Positions 56,001-64,000 of a DNA stretch of 64,000 bases are shown in pieces; position 1 is the stretch's first letter, and every line of letters starts with the position of its first letter. Origin of the DNA: Bosea sp. (in: a-proteobacteria) (GTDB lineage Bacteria; Pseudomonadota; Alphaproteobacteria; Rhizobiales; Beijerinckiaceae); the NCBI RefSeq assembly GCF_023953965.1, contig NZ_JAMLIX010000002.1:1219501-1283500 (forward strand). Direction: 5' to 3'. The notes under the pieces are model-generated. The model searched no databases and was not told where the DNA came from. It saw only the letters and a program-made list of their open reading frames with translations. The position numbers and the translations under genes are program-made.

Positions 56001-56806
56001 AGCCGGCTTCGGCACGTTTCGGAGACAACGGCGAGATCCTGCTCGACCGGATCCGGGAGCACGTGGCGCTCATAACGATCAACCGCCCCGAAAAGCGCAA
56101 TGCCTGCAACCAGCAGGCTTGGCGCGGGCTTCGCACCGCGCTGGCTGCGGCGGGGGCAGCCCACGCGGCCCGGCTCACCATCCTGACCGGAGCGGGAGGG
56201 CATTTCTCCGCGGGCGACGATGTCAAGGACGCCGCCGCCGCGCGCCGTGACCCGACGCGCGAGGAGGCCTATTCCCGTGACATCCAGCTTGCTTTCGGCG
56301 CCCTCACCGAGGCGCCCTTTCCGGTGATAGCCGCAATCTCCGGCTACTGCATCGGGGGCGGGTTGAGCCTGGCTATGTGCTGCGATTTTCGCATCGGGGC
56401 CAAGACGGCCGAATTCGGCATTCCCGCATCCAGGCTCGGCGTCACCTATCCGCCCGCGCAATGTTCGCGCCTGATGACGCTGGTCGGCCTGAGCCGTGCC
56501 CGTTCCATGCTGTTCAGCAGTGAGCGCATCGATGCCGCGACGGGCCTTTCAAGCGGCCTTCTCGACGGCCTGGCGGAAGCCGATCCCGTGGAGGCGGCCC
56601 TGTCCTTCGGCTCGGGCATGATCGACAAGGCGCCGCTCAGCATCCATGCCAGCAAACGCATCTTCCAGGCGCTCGCCATCGGTGATCTTGCCGGCCATGC
56701 GGCCGAGATCGCCGCGCTGATGCGCAAGGCCGAGACCAGCGAAGACCTCCAGGAAGGCACCCGCGCCTTCCTCGAAAAGCGCAAGCCGACATTCAAGGGA
56801 CGGTGA
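55997..56806 (+). CDS. Crotonase-family protein lacking both hydratase Glu residues
   Basis: A 269-residue enoyl-CoA hydratase/isomerase-fold protein. The oxyanion-hole segments HFSAGDDV (69-76) and GYCIGGGLSLAMCCD (116-130) are present, so it should bind acyl-CoA. The two acid/base Glu residues of classical hydratase (Glu144 and Glu164 of the rat enzyme) align with Ser124 and Ala144. Other crotonase reactions, such as isomerisation, decarboxylation, thioester hydrolysis or C-C cleavage, are therefore more likely than water addition. The ATG overlaps the serine-hydrolase stop (ATGA). Confidence 0.88.
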   Translation: MKPASARFGDNGEILLDRIREHVALITINRPEKRNACNQQAWRGLRTALAAAGAAHAARLTILTGAGGHFSAGDDVKDAAAARRDPTREEAYSRDIQLAFGALTEAPFPVIAAISGYCIGGGLSLAMCCDFRIGAKTAEFGIPASRLGVTYPPAQCSRLMTLVGLSRARSMLFSSERIDAATGLSSGLLDGLAEADPVEAALSFGSGMIDKAPLSIHASKRIFQALAIGDLAGHAAEIAALMRKAETSEDLQEGTRAFLEKRKPTFKGR

Positions 56807-56865
56807 GATCGCCGCCTCGTCACGCCCGGCAGCATGAAACGCTGCAACCACGTCTGGAGATCGCG

Positions 56866-58434
56866 ATGACCCTCATGGCCAATGTCCCCGACAAGACATT
56901 CCGGGAAACGATGGATGAGGAGGCTGTTTCCGATCCGGGTCGCGTCTACTGCACCTTCAAGGGCCAGAGCATCACCTTCGGCCAGCTGAACGAGGAGGTT
57001 AACCGGCTCGCGAATTCCCTGCTCGGGCTGGGGCTGAAGAAAGGCGATCATGTCGGCGTCATGTTGCCCGGCCATCCCGATCATATCGTGACGATCTTCG
57101 CGCTGGCGAAGGTCGGCCTGGTCAGGATTCCCATCAACACGAGCCTCAAGGGGCCGGCCCTCGACTATCCGTTCAGCACCTTCGCCGTCGATGCCCTGAT
57201 TGCCGACAGCGCCTATGCGGAGCCGCTCGCCCCGATTCTGGAGAGCCATGGGCTGAAGGCGGTCGTTTGGCGTTCCGGCCTGCCGGCCAGTGTCCGCGCA
57301 GGCCTCCGCTACGAGGAGCTGGCAGCGGCGGGAGACCCCCGCGCGCCTGCCGTCGCGCCCGGACCGGACGACATCATCGCCATCACCCCCAGCTCCGGAA
57401 CCACGGGAGCGCCGAAAGGAGTACTGAAGTCGGACCGGACCTTGCGGGCCGGGCCGATGGCGGTGCTGCGCCTGACGGGCGCCCGACCGGGAGAGACGCT
57501 GCTTTTCTGGGAATCGCTCCATCATGGTGCCGGCGTCGCCGTGTGCATCGCGGCCGTGCTGGGCAAGCTGACGCTTGGCATGGTCGAGCGTTTCAGCGCC
57601 TCCCGTTTCTGGGCGCAGGCCAGGGAAGTGGGCGCCACCCGGGTCCACTATCTGGGCAGCGTCCTGCCGATGGTGCTGAAGCAGCCTGAGAGCCCCGGGG
57701 ACAGGTCGCATGGCGCGACCATCGCCTGGGGAGGCGGCTGCCCGCTCGAACTGTGGCGCCCAGTCGAAGAACGCTTCAACGTCCAGATCCGCGAAGGCTA
57801 CGGCCTGTCCGAGCTGATAACCTTCTGCCTGATCAACATGGACGGCAGGGTGGGCTCCGTGGGCAAGCCCCTGTCCTGGTACGAAGCAATGGTGGCCGAT
57901 GAGAAGGGCGAGCCGTGCCCCGCGGGCAAAGTGGGGGAGCTGTGCCTGCGCGCCACCGTGCCGGGGCTGCATTTCCTCGGCTATTTCCGCAACGAGAAGG
58001 CGACGCGGGAGACCATGCGCGGCGACTGGTTTCGCACCGGCGACCTCGTCCGCCAGGATGAAGACGGCTATTTCTTCTTCGCGGGACGGGCCAAGGACGC
58101 GGTGCGCCGGCGCGGCATCAACATCTCGGCCTGGGAAGTCGAACGCGTGCTGCTCGACCATCCGGCGATCGAGGAAGTCGCGCTCATCGGGGTGCCCAGC
58201 GAGCTTGGCGAGGACGAGATCAAGATATTCGTCCGCAAGGCGCAAGGGGCGGATCTTTCGCCGTCCGAGCTGATACGTTGGTGCGAGCCACGGCTGCCGC
58301 GTTTCCAGATGCCGCGATATATCGCTTTCGTGGAGGAATTTCCGCGCACGCCGACACAGCGTATCCGCAAGCTGGAGCTGTCGCGAGAGACCAGCGGCTG
58401 CTGGGACTACGAGAAATCCGGCCTGGCTATCTAA
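56866..58434 (+). CDS. AMP-forming acyl-CoA synthetase (ANL family)
   Basis: A 522-residue adenylating enzyme that would activate a carboxylate to its CoA thioester. The P-loop TPSSGTTGAPKG is at 174-185, the A5 motif EGYGLSE near 310, A7 WFRTGDL with the adenosine-binding Asp, A8 GRAKDAVRRRGINIS hinge and the A10 Lys at about 502 (TQRIRKLEL). The wording of the C-terminal half resembles CaiC/crotonobetaine- and medium-chain ligases, but the substrate is not readable. The ATG at 56866 has GGAG upstream; a GTG at 56803 overlapping the previous stop is the alternative. Confidence 0.9.
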   Translation: MTLMANVPDKTFRETMDEEAVSDPGRVYCTFKGQSITFGQLNEEVNRLANSLLGLGLKKGDHVGVMLPGHPDHIVTIFALAKVGLVRIPINTSLKGPALDYPFSTFAVDALIADSAYAEPLAPILESHGLKAVVWRSGLPASVRAGLRYEELAAAGDPRAPAVAPGPDDIIAITPSSGTTGAPKGVLKSDRTLRAGPMAVLRLTGARPGETLLFWESLHHGAGVAVCIAAVLGKLTLGMVERFSASRFWAQAREVGATRVHYLGSVLPMVLKQPESPGDRSHGATIAWGGGCPLELWRPVEERFNVQIREGYGLSELITFCLINMDGRVGSVGKPLSWYEAMVADEKGEPCPAGKVGELCLRATVPGLHFLGYFRNEKATRETMRGDWFRTGDLVRQDEDGYFFFAGRAKDAVRRRGINISAWEVERVLLDHPAIEEVALIGVPSELGEDEIKIFVRKAQGADLSPSELIRWCEPRLPRFQMPRYIAFVEEFPRTPTQRIRKLELSRETSGCWDYEKSGLAI

Positions 58435-58562
58435 CGTGACGGGCGGCGCCGTCTTTCGCCCTACCTTCACAAACTCCGTGGCCGCAGGCTATTCAGGAGA
58501 GGCACGAACGGATGAGCGGGCCCGATTGTCGGGATTGAACCGACCCATATTGGAGTTTCGCG

Positions 58563-59369
58563 TTGACGACTGCCAGAAGACAGCAGGCCCCGGGAGCGAC
58601 CGAACCCGATCCCCGGCTCTTCGTGACGTCGGTGGAGCGCGCGCTGACGGTTCTCAACGCATTCGATGCCGACGGGAAATCCTTGTCGATAACCGAGATC
58701 GCAGCCCGGACGAAGCTCGGCAGGAGCGCCGCGCAGCGCTTCACCTATACGCTCCACCAGCTGGGATACCTGCGCCGCGACGCCACCAGCAAGCACTATA
58801 GCGTCTCGTACAAGGTGCTCAGCCTGGCGAGAAGCGTCATCGGAACAAATACGGAAGCCGACCGCATCGCGCCCGTCCTGGAGAAAATCGCCCGCAGGAC
58901 CCAGGAGACGGTCGCCTGGGTCGAACTGGACGATCTTGAGGTCGTCATCCTCAGAAGCATTCCAAGCACGCATCACAGTTCCGTAAACCTGCCGGTCGGA
59001 AAGCGTTTCGCCGCGCTCTCCGCCGCGTCGGGCCAGGTGCTGCTCGCGTCCAAGTCGGACAGTGATATCCTGAGGATCTATAGAAACTCGAACGAATATT
59101 CGCGGACCCGGTTCGGGGTGATGTCCGACGAATCGGTCCTGAAACATTTCAATACCGTCCACAGGAATGGTTTTTCCATTACAGAGAAGACGGAAGATTA
59201 CGACAGCATATCCATTTCCGTCCCGGTGATGAATTTTCAAGGAAATGCCGTTGGAGCTATAAATATATCCGCGCTGAAATCACGGTTCTCGCGAGAAAAA
59301 ACCGAGACTGTCCTCCTAGAAGAGTTAATGGACAGCCGAGTTCTTGCTTCAAAGCACCTGTTTAATTGA
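58563..59369 (+). CDS. IclR-family transcriptional regulator
   Basis: A 268-residue regulator. The winged helix-turn-helix lies at about residues 22-85 (SVERALTVLNAFDADGKSLS, then ITEIAARTKLGRSAAQRFT), followed by the GAF-like effector domain (about 100-262) with LPVGKRFAALSAASGQVLLA. IclR proteins sense aromatic or small organic acids and control adjacent catabolic genes. The start is TTG at 58563 with GGAG eight bases upstream. Its codon use is less GC-biased in the last third than that of the housekeeping genes, consistent with transfer. It is the last gene of the cassette. Confidence 0.9.
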   Translation: MTTARRQQAPGATEPDPRLFVTSVERALTVLNAFDADGKSLSITEIAARTKLGRSAAQRFTYTLHQLGYLRRDATSKHYSVSYKVLSLARSVIGTNTEADRIAPVLEKIARRTQETVAWVELDDLEVVILRSIPSTHHSSVNLPVGKRFAALSAASGQVLLASKSDSDILRIYRNSNEYSRTRFGVMSDESVLKHFNTVHRNGFSITEKTEDYDSISISVPVMNFQGNAVGAINISALKSRFSREKTETVLLEELMDSRVLASKHLFN

Positions 59370-59453
59370 CAATAAGACCAGACGTTGAGCCGGATTTCTT
59401 CCTGAGACATATCACCTGATCGGCGTGGATTGCGGCGGACATGATCCCCAAAG

Positions 59454-59478
59454 AAAAAGGGCGGTGTCGCCACCGCCC
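59454..59478 (-). terminator. Rho-independent terminator of tuf copy 2
   Basis: On the minus strand GGGCGGTG pairs perfectly with CACCGCCC around GCGA and is followed by five T. It lies 26 bases past the tuf2 stop. Confidence 0.9.
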
Positions 59479-59504
59479 TTTCCCGAAACCCTGCGCCTGT
59501 TCGA

Positions 59505-60695
<1,191 letters not shown>

Positions 60696-60743
60696 GACAC
60701 CCTTGTCCTCGAAGGCGGCCCTTCGGGCCTAGAAACACGGGTC

Positions 60744-60772
60744 GCATTAGGGGTTTTGGGCCGCCGATGCAA
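60744..60772 (-). promoter_or_regulatory. Promoter of tuf copy 2
   Basis: On the minus strand TTGCAT and TAATGC are separated by 17 bases. The start would be near 60737. The leader contains a GGCCC-GAA-GGGCC hairpin. Confidence 0.6.
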
Positions 60773-60783
60773 GGCGGCAGGCA

Positions 60784-62058
60784 TCAGCCCCCGAATACCC
60801 GCCGGTAGCGCGCGACGGCTTCCGGATCGCCCGAGACCTTCTCGGGGTTGTCGGAGAGCTTCACCGCGGGGCGGCCGTTCGCCCGGGTGACCTTGCAGAC
60901 CAGCGAGATCGGGTCGAGATCGCGCGAGCCGTCGGGCGAGCAGCCGACGAGATCGTTGGTCAGGTCCGTGCCCCAGCCGAAGGCCATGCGCACCTTGCCG
61001 TCGAAATGATGATAGACCCGCTCGATCGCCTCGACGTCGAGCCCGTCCGAGAAGACCAGCATCTTCTCGCGCGGGTCGCGGCCGCGCTCGCGCCACCAGG
61101 CCATGATCGTCTCGCCGGCCGGGATCGGCGGCGCGCTGTCGGGGCGGAAGCCCGTCCAGTCGGCGACCCAGTCCGGCGCATGGCGCAGGAAGCTCCTGGT
61201 CCCGAAGGCGTCCGGCAGCGCGATCAGGAGGTTGCCGCCATAGACCTGGCGCCACTCGTCGAGCACGCGATAGGGCGAGCGCAGCAATTCCTCGTCCGAA
61301 TCGGCCAGCGCCGCCAGCACCATCGGGAGCTCATGCGCATTGGTGCCGATCGCCTCGAGCTCGGTGTCCATCGCGAGCAGCACGTTCGAAGTGCCGGTGA
61401 AGGCCGGGCCCAAGCCCTCCTTCAGCGCTTCGACGCACCAGCGCTGCCAGAGATGGCCGTGGCGCCGGCGCGTGCCGAAATCGGAGAGCCTGAGGTTGGG
61501 CAGCTTCTGCAGCCGCTCGACCTTGTCCCACATCTTCGCCTTGGCGCGGGCATAGAGCACGTCGAGCGAGAAGCGCTTCTGGCCGAGCATGACCCGGCGG
61601 GCCCGCAGCTCGTTGATGATGGCGAGCGCCGGCACCTCCCACATCGTGGTGTGGGTCCACGGGCCGTCGAAATGCAGCTCGTACTGGCCGTCGACCTTGC
61701 GCAGCTCGTAATCGGGCAGCTGGAAATCGGCGAGCCAGGCCATGAAATCCGGCGAGAACATCTGCGTCTTGCCGTAGAACGTATTACCGGAGAGCCAGAT
61801 CAGCTCCTTCTTGGAGAAGCGCAGCGAGCGGGCATGGTCGAGCTGCGCCCTCAATTCGCTCTCGTCGACGAGGTCGCCGAGGCGGATATGCTTCGAGCGG
61901 TTGATCAGCGAGAAGGTGACGCTGACCTCCGGATGAAAGGCCCGGATCATCTGGAGCATCAGGAGCTTGTAGAAATCGGTGTCGAGCAGGCTGCGGATGA
62001 TCGGGTCGAGCCGCCAGCCATGGTTGTAGGTCCGCCGCGCGATATCGGTGAAGATCAT
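60784..62058 (-). CDS. pncB: Nicotinate phosphoribosyltransferase
   Basis: A 424-residue enzyme that joins nicotinate and PRPP in NAD salvage. The N-terminal LLDTDFYKLLMLQMI, the central LSDFGTRRRHGHLWQ with the phosphorylatable His region, AFTGTSNVLLAM and the C-terminal FGWGTDLTND signature are all present. The length fits the bacterial PncB class that uses ATP. The ATG at 62058 is chosen; the frame is open to 62277 through the next gene without similarity. It lies upstream of tuf2 on the same strand. Confidence 0.95.
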   Translation of the reverse strand: MIFTDIARRTYNHGWRLDPIIRSLLDTDFYKLLMLQMIRAFHPEVSVTFSLINRSKHIRLGDLVDESELRAQLDHARSLRFSKKELIWLSGNTFYGKTQMFSPDFMAWLADFQLPDYELRKVDGQYELHFDGPWTHTTMWEVPALAIINELRARRVMLGQKRFSLDVLYARAKAKMWDKVERLQKLPNLRLSDFGTRRRHGHLWQRWCVEALKEGLGPAFTGTSNVLLAMDTELEAIGTNAHELPMVLAALADSDEELLRSPYRVLDEWRQVYGGNLLIALPDAFGTRSFLRHAPDWVADWTGFRPDSAPPIPAGETIMAWWRERGRDPREKMLVFSDGLDVEAIERVYHHFDGKVRMAFGWGTDLTNDLVGCSPDGSRDLDPISLVCKVTRANGRPAVKLSDNPEKVSGDPEAVARYRRVFGG

Positions 62059-62125
62059 ATCGGCATCCAGAGGCACTTGGGCGAAGGCGATGGAACGGCG
62101 CGGGCGCCGGGCGGGAGAGGCGGCA

Positions 62126-63976
62126 TCAGAACAACGCCTTGAGCCCCGGCGCAAGCGCGGGCCACGCAGCCATGCCCAGCGACAGGACCATGAGGGCGAC
62201 GATGAGCACGCCCAGAAGCGGCAGCACCGCCCGGAACACCGCCCCCGCCGGCACCCGCATGATGCCGCTGACGACATAGACCAGGATGCCGAGCGGCGGC
62301 GTCAGCCCGTGGATCATCAGGTTGACCACCAGCACCACGCCGAACTGGATCGGATCGAGCCCCGCCGCGACCGCGACCGGCAGCAGGAGCGGCGCCAGAA
62401 GCAGGATCGCGGCGCCGATGTCGAGGAAGAGCCCCGCCACCAGCAGCACGAGATTGGCGAGAAGCGTCACGGCGTATGGTCCGGCGTCCAGCAGGGTGAC
62501 GAGCCCGGCCATCTCATCCGAGACGCGGTCGACCGCGAGCAGGAAGGCGAAGGGCGCCGAGGCCCCGATCAGCAGGCCGATCGCCGCCGCCTCGGCGGAC
62601 GATTTGCGCAGGGCCGCCCAGACGCCGCGCCCGTTCAGGCTGCGCAGCGCGAGACAGGCGAGGACGGCATAGGCGACAGCGAGCGCCGAGGCCTCCGTCA
62701 CCGTCACCATGCCGAGCCGGATGCCGGCGACCACGACGATGCCGAGCCCGATCGCGGGAACAGCCCCGATCAGCGCCCTGCCCCGCTCGGCCGCGCTCGC
62801 CTTCGGCGCCGCGTCGACGACGCCGCGGACGCTGAGATGGATGCCGATGGCGAGCGCCAGCGTCAGCACCCCGCCGGCGACGAAGCCGCCGACGAGCAGC
62901 GCGCCGACCGAGAGATTGGTCGCGCTCGCCAGGATCAGGAAGGCGATCGAGGGCGGGATGATGTTGTCGAGCATCGAGACGCCGGCGACGATCGCCGCCG
63001 CATTGGCCGGCGGATAGCCGCGCGCCACCAAGGTCGGCGCCATCACCTTGGCGCCGAAGGCCGCATTGGCGACCGAGGAGCCGGACGCGCCCGAGAACAG
63101 CGCGCTCGCGACCAGCGCCGTCTGCGCCAGCCCCGCCCGCCGGTGGCCGACCAGCGTCGCGGCGAAGCGGATCAGCCGTTCGGCGAGCCCGCCCTCGGTC
63201 AGGACCTCGCCGGCGAGCAGGAAGAAGGGAATCGCCAGCAGCAGGAACTTGCCGACGCCGCCGACCATGGTCTGCACGATCGCCGGCTCCGGCATCAGCC
63301 CGCCGAACGGCCCGGTCAGCGAGACGCCGGCGATGAGCGCGAAGGGGAGCGGCGCGCCGAGCAGGAGCCCCGCGCCCGCCACCAGCGCCGCGACGAGGCT
63401 CGGCGTCGGAAAGAGATCGAAGGAGAGCTGCGCCAGCCCATAGAAGCCGCAGCCGAGCAGGAGCGACGCCACGGCATCCGCAAGCCCCCGTTCGAGCCCG
63501 GCCCGCAGGAACAGCGCCGCGAGCGTGAGCGCGCCGCCGCAGGCGAAGGCGGTAAAGCGCAAAGCTTCCGGCAGGCCGAGCACGGTGGAATGCCCGCCGA
63601 CCAGCGTAGCGACGCTCAGCCCCCCGGCCGCCAGCACCAGCGCGCCATGGAAGGCGACGGCCTCCGCGACGACGCCCGCGAGGCGGCGCGGCCCCGCCGG
63701 CAGCAGGCGGACCAGCACGTCGAGCCGCATCGCCAGCGTGCCGGTGACGGCGAGCGGCGCGGCAACCGCGATCAGCGCCAGATTGAGCCAGATCGCCAGC
63801 TCGTCCGACCAGACGAAGCCGCCGCCGAAGAGATAGCGTTGCAGCACCGCGGCCATGACCACGAGGAACAGCGCCGCGAGAATCGCCGCGCCGGTATTTT
63901 CGAGAACGGCGCGCAAGGCGGCCTCGAACCGCGCCGCCCTTCGCCGCCAGTCCCGGCCCTGTCCTGCCTCGTTCAT
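62126..63976 (-). CDS. TRAP transporter permease, fused small and large subunits (DctQ-DctM)
   Basis: A 616-residue inner-membrane protein. Residues about 20-165 form a four-helix DctQ-type small subunit (LQRYLFGGGFVWSDELAIWL is typical). From about 185 a DctM-type large subunit follows, with SGASGSSVANAAFGAKVMAP, the IIPPSIAFLI hairpin and GLTPPLGILVYV. Such transporters import organic acids with sodium, using a DctP binding protein; none is in the window, but it could lie upstream beyond 64 kb. The single frame shows a fusion of two usually separate genes. Confidence 0.9.
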   Translation of the reverse strand: MNEAGQGRDWRRRAARFEAALRAVLENTGAAILAALFLVVMAAVLQRYLFGGGFVWSDELAIWLNLALIAVAAPLAVTGTLAMRLDVLVRLLPAGPRRLAGVVAEAVAFHGALVLAAGGLSVATLVGGHSTVLGLPEALRFTAFACGGALTLAALFLRAGLERGLADAVASLLLGCGFYGLAQLSFDLFPTPSLVAALVAGAGLLLGAPLPFALIAGVSLTGPFGGLMPEPAIVQTMVGGVGKFLLLAIPFFLLAGEVLTEGGLAERLIRFAATLVGHRRAGLAQTALVASALFSGASGSSVANAAFGAKVMAPTLVARGYPPANAAAIVAGVSMLDNIIPPSIAFLILASATNLSVGALLVGGFVAGGVLTLALAIGIHLSVRGVVDAAPKASAAERGRALIGAVPAIGLGIVVVAGIRLGMVTVTEASALAVAYAVLACLALRSLNGRGVWAALRKSSAEAAAIGLLIGASAPFAFLLAVDRVSDEMAGLVTLLDAGPYAVTLLANLVLLVAGLFLDIGAAILLLAPLLLPVAVAAGLDPIQFGVVLVVNLMIHGLTPPLGILVYVVSGIMRVPAGAVFRAVLPLLGVLIVALMVLSLGMAAWPALAPGLKALF

Positions 63977-64000
63977 CCGGCTGCCCGCATCTGCCTTCGC

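Overview
The window is GC-rich DNA from an alphaproteobacterium, most like Hyphomicrobiales (Bosea/Methylobacterium-type relatives). This is judged from protein wording, the gene order tuf-tRNA-Trp-secE-nusG-rpl-rpo-str-S10-spc-alpha, and the neighbourhood rplQ/HtrA/RarA/CrcB/pseudouridine synthase/HAD. The genus is an inference; no database was searched. Nearly all housekeeping genes lie on the minus strand, so transcription runs from high to low coordinates. Layout from left to right: 1-6.5 kb holds a truncated conserved protein, a HAD phosphatase, a PsiF-like secreted protein, a pseudouridine synthase, CrcB, a small membrane protein, RarA and an HtrA protease. At 6.7-8.5 kb are a BLUF blue-light sensor (+) and a Glu/Leu-type dehydrogenase (-). 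From 42.6 down to 8.6 kb runs one very long transcription/translation block: tRNA-Trp, a methyltransferase, secE, nusG, a probable baeRF (release-factor-like) protein, rplKAJL, rpoBC, rpsL-rpsG-fusA-tuf, then rpsJ through rplQ. Supportable promoters lie before rpsL, rplJ, tRNA-Trp, the dehydrogenase gene and tuf copy 2. Hairpin terminators close rplQ, rpoC, tuf1 and tuf2. From 42.66 to 59.37 kb a catabolic cassette of about 17 kb sits between tRNA-Trp and the second tuf gene, two loci that are normally adjacent. Leftward it encodes a peptide/nickel-type ABC importer (binding protein, two permeases, two ATPases) followed by hydantoinase/oxoprolinase subunits A and B, then an enoyl-CoA hydratase-family gene broken by one amber codon. 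Rightward it encodes an MmgE/PrpD protein, a cytoplasmic serine-hydrolase of the class A beta-lactamase fold that lacks the deacylating Glu, a crotonase lacking both usual catalytic Glu residues, an acyl-CoA ligase and an IclR regulator. The parts suggest import of a small amide, lactam or cyclic-imide compound, ring or amide opening, CoA activation and further breakdown under IclR control. The substrate is unknown, and this is the best candidate in the window for an undescribed system. To the right, 59.5-64 kb carries tuf2 (almost identical to tuf1), nicotinate phosphoribosyltransferase and a fused TRAP transporter permease. A nested palindrome built on an AAAAGTGG core occurs three times, twice inside otherwise contiguous operons (rpsQ-rplN and rpoB-rpoC). 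No CRISPR array, integrase, transposase, rRNA gene or phage gene was seen.
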